Shown: positions 1-7,989, counted from the first letter of the stretch. The stretch is 10,013 nt of DNA from Pseudomonadota bacterium (GCA_021785795.1 JAJYEK010000125.1:1-10013); one strand, 5' to 3'. The notes: generated by a model from the sequence alone, not told the origin. Numbers and translations are program-made.

Positions 1-3000
1 GTCAGGATCGAGCTGCCCAGTTGACCGCAGCCGCCGGCCAATATGTCCAGGAGATGCACGCTGGCGCAGTGGCAGAAAATGCCATGCTGGATGCGCTGGC
101 CGTAGCGGTCGGCACGATCGGCGCCTACGTTGAAGGACTGGAACGTGGGCGTCCGAATCTTGAAGCGTTGCTGGACGTGGCGTGGCGCGACCTCGATGCG
201 GCACGAACAGGCAAACGGTTGCAGGCGGGGAGCGCCGGAACACTGGTTGCGGAGGTGGAGAAAGCCCTTGGATCTTGGCTCGCGGATCCGGCGGAACCCG
301 GGGTCCGGGCCGTCTTGCAGGATAACCTGCGTCAGATTGCCCATATGGCTGGGCGTCGTTCGCAAGACAGAATTGAGCGTCTGTGCACTGAGATGGACAG
401 CCTGCTTGGAATCGTCGGCGCAGATCCGGGGCGGTTTTCCGCCGAGATCAGAAAGACGCTCGAGCAGTCGGCACAAATGCTTTCCGGCCTCGTGCGCCAG
501 CACCTGGGGGCCGATTCCAAGACCGAATCCGAGTCCGGAACGGGAGCCCGCACAGGCCAGAGAGATATTGCGCCCGAACACTCCGGACAGGTACCTGTGC
601 AGGTACCGGCACCTGGGCGGTCCACGCCGCAATTGCCTCCTGGCCTGGAAGATCTGGACGAAGAGATTATGCAAATCTTCGTCGAGGATGCGCGCGAAAT
701 CATTCAGGTGATCGACAGAACGCTGCCTGAGTGGCGTGCCAACCCGGACAACCGGGACGTGCTGCTGGAGCTGCGCCGTGCCTTCCATACGCTCAAGGGC
801 AGCGGTGGCATGGTCGGCGCATCGGTGATCGCGGAGCTCGCATGGGCCGTGGAGAATATGCTCAACCGGGTCCGCGAAGACAAGATCCGGCATTCGGATC
901 AGATTTTCGAGCTTCTGTTCGAGGTTCAGAAAACGCTACCGGTCATGGTGGCGCATCTTGAAGGCGGGCCCGCGCCGCAAGCCGATATCGATTCCCTGCG
1001 TAATCGCGCGGATGCGCTGGCAAGCAACAGTGTCGCTGGCGTGACGGTTACCGCCCCTCCGGCGCCGTTGGCTGGAATCGAGGTCACCGAGGAGCCGGAG
1101 GAGATTTCGCCACCGGTAGCCGTGACTCAGGGGGCCGCTGATGCCGGAGCCCGTGTGGTGCTCGACCCGGTGCTCGTCCAGATTTTCGCCACAGAGACCC
1201 GCGGCCATCTGGCGACAATTGTGGGCGTTGTCGACGCATCACGCACGTCCGCTTCGGTCATGGTTTCAGAGCCGCTGCTGCGAGCGGCACACACGCTTTC
1301 AGGCAGCGCGCGCGCGGTAGGTCTGCGATTCATGTCCGACTGCTGCGCAGAACTGGAAAAGCTGCTGAAGGCATACGAAAACCACCAGCATCCGTTAAGT
1401 GCCACGACGCTCGGGTTGTTGACGGAATCGGCAGGCGTTGTTTCGGCGCTCGTCGAAGCCCTGAACAACGGTGCGCCTGCGGATGCACTGCAGCAACGGT
1501 TCATCGATCTGACGCGCGCCATCAGTGCGGAAATCCAGCACCTTGCTTCACTTGACGCTGCTGCGCATGAAAGCAGTGCACCGGCGCATTATGTGCCCGC
1601 AGCAGAGCATGCCGAACCGAAGACTTCGGACCTAGGCAAGGCCGAAACGCCCGGGAAATCCGCTGAATCCATGCCGCCGGTGGCTGAGGAGGAAGCAGTC
1701 GTGGAGCAGACCGATCCGGAGCTGCTCGAGATCTTCCTTGAAGAAGCGGCCGACATCCTGTCTGCCATTGGGGATGCGTTGACGCGCTGGCGCCAGGACC
1801 GTGGCAATGCCGCTGCCGTGCAGGATCTTAAACGTTCGCTGCATACGTTGAAGGGCGGGGCGCGCATGGCAGGGGCCATGACCATGGGTACGCTGAGTCA
1901 CAATACTGAAAGTCTGCTCACGGAAGTCGAAGACCGGCGTATTGAGTCAGGGACGGATCTTCTTGACCTCCTGGACGAAGTCCACGATGCATTGATTACG
2001 ATGGTCGATCAGATGCAGAGCCGTCGACCCGTTTCCGGCGTTGCCCAGCTGACAGCCAAAATCATGGCGATGCTCAAGGGTGAAGCTGTGGTACGGCCGC
2101 AGCAGACAATTGCGGCTCCGCCGCCTGCGATCATCGAAGCGGGGCCGGTGCCCGGACGTGCAGATGACGAGCTGACCATGATCTCCGCGGGGGTCGCAGG
2201 GGCACAGTCTGTCGTGGAACCGGAGCCGGAGCGGCTATCGGTAGCGGAGCAGGTCGTGGCACCGAAGCCGTTAATGATACCGGAACCGCTTGTAGTGCCG
2301 CAGCCGGAACCGGAGGCGGAACCGGAATTCGAAGCACCAGAAGAACTTGTGGCGGAGCCGGCGATGGCCTCGGCCGATGCAATGGCCGTTTCAACAGGCG
2401 CAGACATTTTGGAGCGGCGTACTGAGGTCTCTGAATCGTTCGATACCGGCTCCGAATCTGCCGACCGCCGCGGTCAGATTAAGGTGCGGACCAGCCTGCT
2501 CAGCAGGTTGGTGAACTACGCGGGTGAAGTGAGCATATCGCGTTCGCGCATGCAGCAGCAGATCTACGGATTCCGTGAGAACCTGGCGGAGTTGAATCGC
2601 AATGTAACCAGGTTTCGGGACCAGATCCGCGAGCTGGAGATCCATTCGGAATCGCAGATCCTTTATCGTGCGGAACAGAGCCTTTCGAGTGCTGGATCCG
2701 AGTTCGATCCGCTCGAGTTCGACCGTTTCTCCCGCCTGCAGCATCTTTCGCGCGGTCTGGCGGAGAGTCTGCACGATCTTTACACCATCCAGTCCAGCAT
2801 GGACACGTTTGTCGGCGAGGCCGAAACCGTGTTGCAGCAGCAGGCGCGTGTCAATACCGAACTGCAGGAAGGACTCATGCGGACACGCATGATCAGTTTT
2901 TCCACCCAGGCTGCCCGGTTGCGCCATATCGTTCGGCAGACAGCACGCGAGCTCGGCAAACGTGTCGAGCTGCAGCTCAGCGGAGCGGAGGTCGAGGTGG

Positions 3001-4295
3001 ACCGCACGGTGCTCGAGCGCATGATCGGTCCGTTCGAGCACATGATCCGCAACGCCATTGACCATGGTATTGAGGACGAGACGACACGCAGGCGTATCGG
3101 CAAGCCGGCGATCGCCAAGATCAGCATCGATACGCGCCACGAAGGAAGCGAAATCGCGATTCGGTTCGTGGATGACGGCGCAGGTCTGAACATTGCGGCC
3201 ATTCGGAAGAAGGCTGTCGAGCGTGGCTTGATGGCCCCGGACGCAGTCCTGTCGGACGAGGAGCTGATGCAGTTCATACTGGTCTCAGGATTTTCGACGG
3301 CCAGCAAGGTTACCCATCTTTCCGGTCGTGGCGTGGGAATGGATGTGGTGCACAACGAGATCAAGCAGCTTGGCGGCAGCATAACCGTGGACACCGTGAA
3401 AGGGCAGGGAACGACCTTCATCATCCGCCTGCCACTGACGCTTTCCATTGCCCAGGCCCTGATGGTGCATGTCGGCGAGCATTTGTTTGCCGTGCCTCTC
3501 GCTTCGGTCGTGAATATTCTCGAAGTGCCAGTCGAGGAGATCAACAGGATCTCGGAAGCGGCAAAGCCGCTCCTGAACCACCAGGATCAGGCTTATCCAT
3601 TCATGCACCTCGCCGCACGTCTCGGGATTCAGGCACAGCCGCGTTCGACCAGGAAGGTGCCCGTATTGCTTACGCGCAGCGGATCGCGGCAGATGGCCAT
3701 GCAGGTCGATGCGCTTGCGGGTACCCAGGAGGTGGTAATCAAATCGGTCGGCCCGCAACTGAGCCGAATTGCCGGCCTGTCAGGTGCCACCATACTTGGA
3801 GACGGGCGGGTGATTCTTATCCTGGATGTCCCCGGTTTGTGGTTGACGGAAGAGCGCCTGCACGTAGTGGCGCGCAGTGAACCTCAGGAACCGGCGTTCG
3901 TGGAGCGCCCGCCGCTTATAATGGTCGTTGACGATTCGATTACCGTGCGCAAGGTGACTAGCCGTCATCTGCAGAAGCACAACATGGATGTCTTGGCTGC
4001 GAAGGACGGCATCGAGGCCCTGGAGAAGCTGCGTGAGCAGGTTCCGGATCTGATGCTGGTCGATATCGAAATGCCGCGCATGGATGGGTATGAGCTTACT
4101 TCCAACGTCCGTTCAGATCCATTGCTCAAGCACGTACCGATCATCATGATTACCTCGCGTGCCGGGTCCAAGCACCGCGACCGGGCGTTGCAACTCGGGG
4201 TTAATCTCTATATGACCAAGCCTTATCAGGAAGACGAACTGCTTGCCAATATCCGATTGCTTCTTCCGCGCGCCCGTTCCTATGACGTGGCGTGA
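1..4295 (+). CDS. chpA: ChpA/PilL-type hybrid chemosensory histidine kinase (5' end outside window)
   Basis: This is the CheA-like kinase of the type IV pilus chemosensory system, acting in the cytoplasm at receptor arrays. The frame is open from the left edge (first full codon at 3), so the true start lies upstream; ChpA proteins often exceed 2,000 residues. Visible modules in order: a helical segment typical of the ChpA N-terminal half; an HPt domain (about 650-960) with HTLKGSG, His codon at 786; a second HPt-like domain (about 1156-1500) with HTLSGSA, His at 1290, where the usual Lys is Ser; a third HPt (about 1705-2010) with HTLKGGA, His at 1842; a Pro/Glu-rich linker (about 2215-2345); a dimerisation domain (about 2475-2890); a HATPase with N-box RNAIDHG (Asn at 3051), DDGAG (3171) and GRGVGMD (3324); a CheW domain (about 3430-3860); and a receiver (about 3910-4280) with acidic pair DD at 3930, phospho-acceptor Asp at 4062 and Lys at 4218. 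No frameshift is seen. Assignment to ChpA/PilL rather than flagellar CheA rests on the multiple HPt modules, the fused receiver and the downstream chpC. Confidence 0.94.
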   Translation, partial: QDRAAQLTAAAGQYVQEMHAGAVAENAMLDALAVAVGTIGAYVEGLERGRPNLEALLDVAWRDLDAARTGKRLQAGSAGTLVAEVEKALGSWLADPAEPGVRAVLQDNLRQIAHMAGRRSQDRIERLCTEMDSLLGIVGADPGRFSAEIRKTLEQSAQMLSGLVRQHLGADSKTESESGTGARTGQRDIAPEHSGQVPVQVPAPGRSTPQLPPGLEDLDEEIMQIFVEDAREIIQVIDRTLPEWRANPDNRDVLLELRRAFHTLKGSGGMVGASVIAELAWAVENMLNRVREDKIRHSDQIFELLFEVQKTLPVMVAHLEGGPAPQADIDSLRNRADALASNSVAGVTVTAPPAPLAGIEVTEEPEEISPPVAVTQGAADAGARVVLDPVLVQIFATETRGHLATIVGVVDASRTSASVMVSEPLLRAAHTLSGSARAVGLRFMSDCCAELEKLLKAYENHQHPLSATTLGLLTESAGVVSALVEALNNGAPADALQQRFIDLTRAISAEIQHLASLDAAAHESSAPAHYVPAAEHAEPKTSDLGKAETPGKSAESMPPVAEEEAVVEQTDPELLEIFLEEAADILSAIGDALTRWRQDRGNAAAVQDLKRSLHTLKGGARMAGAMTMGTLSHNTESLLTEVEDRRIESGTDLLDLLDEVHDALITMVDQMQSRRPVSGVAQLTAKIMAMLKGEAVVRPQQTIAAPPPAIIEAGPVPGRADDELTMISAGVAGAQSVVEPEPERLSVAEQVVAPKPLMIPEPLVVPQPEPEAEPEFEAPEELVAEPAMASADAMAVSTGADILERRTEVSESFDTGSESADRRGQIKVRTSLLSRLVNYAGEVSISRSRMQQQIYGFRENLAELNRNVTRFRDQIRELEIHSESQILYRAEQSLSSAGSEFDPLEFDRFSRLQHLSRGLAESLHDLYTIQSSMDTFVGEAETVLQQQARVNTELQEGLMRTRMISFSTQAARLRHIVRQTARELGKRVELQLSGAEVEVDRTVLERMIGPFEHMIRNAIDHGIEDETTRRRIGKPAIAKISIDTRHEGSEIAIRFVDDGAGLNIAAIRKKAVERGLMAPDAVLSDEELMQFILVSGFSTASKVTHLSGRGVGMDVVHNEIKQLGGSITVDTVKGQGTTFIIRLPLTLSIAQALMVHVGEHLFAVPLASVVNILEVPVEEINRISEAAKPLLNHQDQAYPFMHLAARLGIQAQPRSTRKVPVLLTRSGSRQMAMQVDALAGTQEVVIKSVGPQLSRIAGLSGATILGDGRVILILDVPGLWLTEERLHVVARSEPQEPAFVERPPLIMVVDDSITVRKVTSRHLQKHNMDVLAAKDGIEALEKLREQVPDLMLVDIEMPRMDGYELTSNVRSDPLLKHVPIIMITSRAGSKHRDRALQLGVNLYMTKPYQEDELLANIRLLLPRARSYDVA

Positions 4296-4305
4296 GTGCG
4301 GCTGT

Positions 4306-4325
4306 CTGCATCAGTGGCGATGCAG
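4306..4325 (+). other. 7-bp perfect inverted repeat between chpA and the next gene
   Basis: CTGCATC and GATGCAG pair perfectly around a 6-base loop (AGTGGC) in the 67-base gap after the chpA stop. No T-run follows, so it is not a typical Rho-independent terminator. It could be an mRNA processing or stability hairpin that sets the expression ratio between the large kinase and the small downstream proteins, or it could be chance. The function is inferred only. Confidence 0.35.
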
Positions 4326-4362
4326 CTATGTACTGCAGCCATCGCGTCACGGAGAACGCTGA

Positions 4363-4806
4363 GTGGCTGGCGAGAACGAGTACCTGCGCATAGATTTTGG
4401 GGGCGCCGCCTTTCTGCTCCTGCGCCGTGCAAGCCTTGCTGTAGAGCAGCGTGAGAATCTTTTGGTTAACGAAGGTGGCGGTGCTGTCAGCGCATGGCGG
4501 GCTGCAGGCAAGGATCGCTGGCCGGCGTTTTGTCTGGACCGGAATCTGCGGCTGGTTTCCGGAGGTGGCTGGCAGTGTGCCGTGTTTCTCCAGCTTGACC
4601 CGTATCCTGTCGGTCTGGTTGCCGATGAAGTGCAGCTGCTGCCGCGGTCCGAGGTGCGGGTGGAACCCTTTACTCCGCCCGGGATTGCCCCAACGCGCAA
4701 GGGACACCTGTTTTCCGGTGCTTCGGTCGGCGGTGGGCAGGTCCTGTTTGAGTTCGACCCCAATGTCCTGGCTGCCTTCCTGTACCGGTTAGAGGCCCCG
4801 CAATGA
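4363..4806 (+). CDS. Small diverged CheW-like protein (147 aa), uncharacterised
   Basis: This gene starts with GTG, and a GGAG at 4351-4354 lies 8 bases upstream. It ends inside the start of the following gene (ATGA overlap), so the two are translationally coupled. No signal peptide or membrane helix is visible. The residue pattern loosely follows a CheW domain. An opening strand (YLRIDFGGAAFLLL) comes first; the segment RWPAFCLDRNL sits where CheW has its (G)xxxPVxDL strand; and FLQLDPYPVGLVADEV matches the CheW strand pair ending in GLxxDxV. The usual GxxNLRG motif is absent. Position directly between chpA and chpC supports a role as an accessory coupling protein of the pilus chemosensory complex. 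That role is inference from context and a weak pattern; I do not recognise a named family. The reading frame itself is well supported by the SD, the coupling and the absence of a competing gene. Confidence 0.8.
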   Translation: MAGENEYLRIDFGGAAFLLLRRASLAVEQRENLLVNEGGGAVSAWRAAGKDRWPAFCLDRNLRLVSGGGWQCAVFLQLDPYPVGLVADEVQLLPRSEVRVEPFTPPGIAPTRKGHLFSGASVGGGQVLFEFDPNVLAAFLYRLEAPQ

Positions 4807-5291
4807 GCAGCCCAACTGTACAGCCGCTGCACGCTCTCGAGATACCGACCCAGGCCCTGTCGCTGCTTGTTCCGAGCGCTTGCGTCGCTGAGGTGGTATC
4901 GCATTGCGCACTCGCGGCGCTTCCGCTCGGCCCGGAGTGGGTCCTGGGTGTCATGGGATGGCGCTCGAAGCCAGTCTCCGTGATTTCCCTGGAGACCGTG
5001 ATGGGCAGGGTTGCAGGTCTTCCTGACCGCTTGTCGGATCCAGACACCGGGCCGCGACGGCGCGGCACCCGCAAGATCGTTGTATTCTATCCTTTGCCGG
5101 GTCGAAAGCCGTGGGAATTCTTCGGGATTGTCACCTGTGCCGAGCCGCAATCGCACGTGGTCGATAGTGCCGCCCTCGCCGGCGCTGTCGACACCCCGAA
5201 CAGCGGAATCATTGCCATGACCGTTCAGCTCGGCAATTCCGTGATGGCCATTCCTGATATGGGTGCGCTCGCGGCGGTATTGTATCCCTGA
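4803..5291 (+). CDS. chpC: ChpC-like CheW-domain protein (162 aa)
   Basis: This is a CheW-like adaptor of the Pil-Chp pathway. ChpC in Pseudomonas is of similar size and links additional inputs to the ChpA kinase; it is cytoplasmic. The sequence shows an N-terminal strand region with LLVPSACVAEVV, and then PEWVLGVMGWRSKPVSVISL. The latter is the CheW-type segment in which the protein-binding loop (WVLGVMGWR...PVSVIS) is recognisable in the ChpC variant form. A later stretch, KIVVFYPLPG and FFGIVTC, fits the second half of the CheW fold. The C-terminus (GNSVMAIPDMGALAAVLYP) resembles the closing helix. The ATG overlaps the upstream stop by 4 bases, which indicates coupling, and it is the last gene of the operon. 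The pairing with chpA makes ChpC the best name; a second PilI-type CheW is less likely because PilI normally sits upstream of the receptor gene. No clear intrinsic terminator follows in the 70 bases before the convergent bioA end. Confidence 0.78.
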   Translation: MSSPTVQPLHALEIPTQALSLLVPSACVAEVVSHCALAALPLGPEWVLGVMGWRSKPVSVISLETVMGRVAGLPDRLSDPDTGPRRRGTRKIVVFYPLPGRKPWEFFGIVTCAEPQSHVVDSAALAGAVDTPNSGIIAMTVQLGNSVMAIPDMGALAAVLYP

Positions 5292-5361
5292 CCCTGTGCA
5301 GCGCGACCCGGCCGTACGACGGTGAGGCCTTGCAATCCCGTCCGTGCAGAATGCCGCCGCT

Positions 5362-6711
5362 TCAGTTTTCCGTTGCCATCTCTATTCCTTCCAGCGCAAT
5401 TACGCCCAGGCGCTCAATCTCTTCCGGGGTGATTACATACGGTGGCATGAAGTAAATGACGTCTCCCAGAGGGCGCAGGATGGCACCACGCTCAAGGGCG
5501 TGGCGGTACACCAGTCGACCGCGCCTCTCCTGCCAAGGGTAGGGTTCCCGGGTCTTGCCGTTCTTCGCCATTTCAACAGCGGCGATCATGCCGGTCTGAC
5601 GCACCTCGCCCACATGCGGGTGCCCGGCGAGGGGCGCGACGGCGCGTGCCATGTGTGCGGCAAGCGTCCGATTCCGGTTCAGGACGTCGTCATCACGAAA
5701 AATGTCGAGCGTGGCAAGCGCCGCCGCACAAGCAAGCGGGTTGCCGGTGTAGCTGTGGGAATGGAGAAACGCCCGCTGTGTGGTGTATTCAGCATAGAAG
5801 GCCGCATATATGTCATCGCTTGTCAGGCACGCGGAAAGCGGTAGATAGCCTCCGGTCAATCCCTTGCCAATGCACAGAATATCCGGGCGTATGCCGGCCT
5901 GTTCGCAGGCAAACATCGTTCCGGTACGCCCAAAACCGACGGCAATCTCGTCGGCGATGAGGTGAACCCCATGTTCATTGCAGGCCTGTCGCAGAAGTTG
6001 GAGGTAGACCGGGTCGTACATGCGCATTCCTCCGGCGCATTGCACCAGCGGTTCGACGATCACTGCACAGACCTGATTTGCGTGCTGTTCCAGCGCCTGA
6101 CGCATAGGTTCAATCATGCGTCGTGAAAAATCCGCGCAAGACTCACCTGCTTCGCGCAGGTAGCAGTCGGGCGACGGTACCGTGATATTTTTTTGGAGCA
6201 ATGGCTCGTAGGTTTCGCAGTACAGCGCGACATCTCCCACCGACAATGCGCCCAGGGTTTCGCCATGGTAGCCGTTGCTCAAGCCGATGAACCGCGTCCG
6301 TTGCGGGTGGCCGCAATTGCGCCAGTAGTGGAAGCTCATTTTCAGGGCTATTTCAACCGCAGCCGAACCGCTGTCGGCGTAAAAGCAATGGCCGAGGCCA
6401 GCTGGTGCAATCGCCGTTAGGCGCTCGGAAAGCTCTATGATGGGCTGGTGGGTGAATCCTGCCAGAATGACCTGCTCCAGAGATGCGAGTTGCGACGATA
6501 TTGCGGTGTTAATGCGTGGGTTGGCGTGACCAAAGAGATTGACCCACCAGGAACTGATGGCGTCAATGTAACGTCGCCCGTCGAAATCTTCCAGCCAGAC
6601 ACCGTATCCGGACCTTATCGGGACCGGCGGCAGGTCTTCGTGATCCTTCATCTGGGTGCAGGGATGCCAGAGCACCGCAAGATCTCGCTTGACCAGGGAC
6701 GCGTTACGCAT
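5362..6711 (-). CDS. bioA: Adenosylmethionine-8-amino-7-oxononanoate aminotransferase
   Basis: BioA makes 7,8-diaminopelargonate from 8-amino-7-oxononanoate in biotin synthesis, using S-adenosylmethionine as amino donor and PLP as cofactor; it is cytosolic. From the ATG at 6711, family landmarks are all present: the opening RDLAVLWHPCTQMKDHE, the double Trp SSWWVNLFGH (W55-W56), NGYHGET (Y148), IVEPLVQ (E220), the PLP Asp in ADEIAVGFGRTG (D254), the Schiff-base Lys in GKGLTGGYLP (K283), and the substrate Arg in ILRPLGDVIYFMPP near the C-terminus. The length of 449 residues fits the family. An in-frame GTG at 6762 would add 17 residues. I prefer 6711 because BioA proteins start just before this N-terminal motif, but neither start has a strong Shine-Dalgarno sequence. 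The gene stands alone: no bioB, bioF, bioC or bioD is adjacent, and it converges on the chemotaxis operon. Confidence 0.95.
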   Translation of the reverse strand: MRNASLVKRDLAVLWHPCTQMKDHEDLPPVPIRSGYGVWLEDFDGRRYIDAISSWWVNLFGHANPRINTAISSQLASLEQVILAGFTHQPIIELSERLTAIAPAGLGHCFYADSGSAAVEIALKMSFHYWRNCGHPQRTRFIGLSNGYHGETLGALSVGDVALYCETYEPLLQKNITVPSPDCYLREAGESCADFSRRMIEPMRQALEQHANQVCAVIVEPLVQCAGGMRMYDPVYLQLLRQACNEHGVHLIADEIAVGFGRTGTMFACEQAGIRPDILCIGKGLTGGYLPLSACLTSDDIYAAFYAEYTTQRAFLHSHSYTGNPLACAAALATLDIFRDDDVLNRNRTLAAHMARAVAPLAGHPHVGEVRQTGMIAAVEMAKNGKTREPYPWQERRGRLVYRHALERGAILRPLGDVIYFMPPYVITPEEIERLGVIALEGIEMATEN

Positions 6712-7001
6712 CGGTTCAAGATACAAGATCCCCGATATTGCATACAAGTGCTGACTCTTCACTCAACACCGTAGCCCGCCGCTTCAGCATCTGGGGCCGG
6801 TTCCGGCATATATTGAAATGGGGAGGCAATGACCGAGCCCGGTCGGACAGACGGTCAGGCATCTTTCACCGCCGAAGCGGCGGAATCCGTGTGCATATCC
6901 TGACTTGGAGTACCGGCACCCGTTGCGTTTGGGTCGCACCTCTGCTGTGATGGTGCTGTAAGCCACTGATCGCGGGTAGGCAATGCAAGGAGGTTATTAC
7001 C
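6712..7001. promoter_or_regulatory. Divergent intergenic region between bioA and the redoxin gene
   Basis: This 290-base gap must hold promoters for both directions. On the minus strand, TTGAGT (6766-6761) lies 16 bases before TATGCA (6744-6739). This is a weak sigma-70-like pair that would place bioA transcription just upstream of the 6711 start. On the plus strand, an AT-rich TATATT (6809-6814) could be a -10 for the redoxin gene but lacks a good -35. A small GC hairpin, CCGCC/GGCGG around GAAGC, lies near 6876-6890 without a T-run. I see no convincing BirA-type operator or known riboswitch. The promoter assignments are tentative. Confidence 0.35.
6987..6994 (+). promoter_or_regulatory. Strong Shine-Dalgarno sequence for the redoxin gene
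   Basis: AAGGAGGT is a near-perfect match to the 16S rRNA anti-SD and lies 7 bases before the ATG at 7002. It fixes this start codon and suggests efficient translation, stronger than at any other gene in the window. Confidence 0.88.
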
Positions 7002-7562
7002 ATGGTGCGCACTGAAACGCCCGTTTGCGATTTCGGCCGGCCGGCGCCGGAATTCGCCCTGCGGGGAGTCGACGGGAAGATCTGGACCCTGGCAGCAAGC
7101 CGCGGTGAGAACGGCCTGCTTGTCATGTTCATCTGTAACCATTGCCCGTACGTCAAGGCGGTACGTGATCGAATAATTCGCGATACCCGGGAGCTCCGGG
7201 GTATCGGGATCAACAGCATCGCGATCATGTCCAATGATCCCACGGACTATCCCGAGGATTCGTTTGAAAATATGCAGCGCATTGCACGGGAGTTCGACTT
7301 TCCGTTTCCCTATGTCTACGACGAGACGCAGGAGGTTGCCAAAGCGTACGGCGCTGTCTGCACTCCGGACTTCTTTGGGTACAACAAGGAATTGAAACTT
7401 CAGTTTCGGGGACGCCTGGATGAGTCGCGCAAGGACCCCGTGCCGGGGGCGCGTCGCGAGCTCTTTGAAGCGATGAAGCAGGTCGCCAAGACCGGCAAGG
7501 GACCGTTAGACCAGATTCCGAGCATTGGCTGTTCCATTAAGTGGATCAAGGAACCGGCCTGA
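7002..7562 (+). CDS. Thioredoxin-fold (AhpC/TSA-like) redox protein with CNHC motif
   Basis: This 186-residue cytosolic protein has a thioredoxin/peroxiredoxin-like fold. After an opening typical of the AhpC/TSA group (APEFALRGVDGKIWTL), it has the motif FICNHCPYVKAV, with C45 and C48 where thioredoxins have CxxC. A TP pair at 121-122 (AVCTPDFFGY) is the likely cis-proline, and the preceding C120 may also take part in redox chemistry. The C-terminus carries another Cys in IGCSIKWI (C177). The CNHCPYV signature belongs to a widespread but poorly defined peroxiredoxin-like family; the substrate is not known to me. There is no signal peptide, so a role in periplasmic disulfide formation or cytochrome maturation is unlikely. 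The start is fixed by a very strong SD. It leads a tight operon, with the next gene 9 bases downstream. Thiol oxidoreductase activity is inferred from the fold and the CxxC motif. Confidence 0.9.
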   Translation: MVRTETPVCDFGRPAPEFALRGVDGKIWTLAASRGENGLLVMFICNHCPYVKAVRDRIIRDTRELRGIGINSIAIMSNDPTDYPEDSFENMQRIAREFDFPFPYVYDETQEVAKAYGAVCTPDFFGYNKELKLQFRGRLDESRKDPVPGARRELFEAMKQVAKTGKGPLDQIPSIGCSIKWIKEPA

Positions 7563-7571
7563 TTCTTCGTC

Positions 7572-7979
7572 ATGGCTGAGGAGGTATTCTTCCGGCCGCA
7601 GGAGCTTGAGCGCACATCGCGCTGCCTGCCCGGAGCCAACTACAACCTCATTTACCGGCTGTTCCGGCGTGCAGCCGCTGATTGTCTGTTTGTGCCGATC
7701 CGGAACATGCAATATCTGGCGGTCGTGGACAAAGAAGAAGTAATTTTTTCTGACGGCGCGGGCGACCGGTCGATAGAGCTTGCATGGCAGAATTTCCGTC
7801 CGCAGGCACGCAGCGCATTGACCGATTCGGTCCCTTATGAGGCGGTCTACTACGCGACTGGTGCGCCGCGGACGATGCTTCGTCTGCAGAGCGAGTTCCA
7901 CCGAGCGTTGATTGAGCTGGAACGCAAGTGCATAGCCGCACCGCCTTCCGGTGCACGGATTGTCAAAATGCCCCATTAG
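7572..7979 (+). CDS. Uncharacterised 135-aa protein
   Basis: I do not recognise this protein. It starts with ATG 9 bases after the redoxin stop and lacks a clear SD, so it probably depends on translational coupling. The predicted product has no signal peptide or membrane helix. It looks like a small mixed alpha/beta domain: a hydrophobic strand MQYLAVVDKEEVIFSD in the centre, an aromatic segment with IELAWQNFRP, and a C-terminal amphipathic helix (about residues 100-120) containing RTMLRLQSEFHRALIELERK. Two cysteines are scattered (CLP, DCLF), plus one near the end (KC), with no metal-binding pattern. Codon use resembles the neighbours, and the frame is free of stops across its length. It sits between a thiol redox protein and an IMPase-family phosphatase in one apparent transcription unit. 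Context alone does not assign a function. Confidence 0.8.
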   Translation: MAEEVFFRPQELERTSRCLPGANYNLIYRLFRRAAADCLFVPIRNMQYLAVVDKEEVIFSDGAGDRSIELAWQNFRPQARSALTDSVPYEAVYYATGAPRTMLRLQSEFHRALIELERKCIAAPPSGARIVKMPH

Positions 7980-7989
7980 GCGCATCCGC

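Noticed and set aside
588..607. Direct repeat CAGGTACC (588-595 and 600-607) inside chpA.
   Set aside because: It encodes part of a Val/Pro/Gln-rich linker between HPt modules; a short linker repeat needs no further explanation.
2391..3544. Long antisense open frames of about 250 codons opposite the ChpA kinase core.
   Set aside because: They lie wholly opposite conserved kinase domains and arise from the codon bias of GC-rich coding DNA; they show no family motifs.
4347..5156. 269-codon minus-strand frame opposite the two small CheW-like genes.
   Set aside because: The translation is Arg/Ser/Pro-rich, typical of a shadow frame, while the plus-strand genes have an SD, ATGA coupling and CheW-like patterns.
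6870..6892. GC hairpin CCGCC/GGCGG considered as a terminator or operator.
   Set aside because: It has a five-base-pair stem without a T-run and no repeated half-sites; chance is sufficient in GC-rich DNA.
6829..6903. 24-codon ORF preceded by GGGGAGG, upstream of the redoxin gene.
   Set aside because: Only two bases separate the SD-like sequence from the ATG, too few for normal initiation, and the peptide has no recognisable feature.
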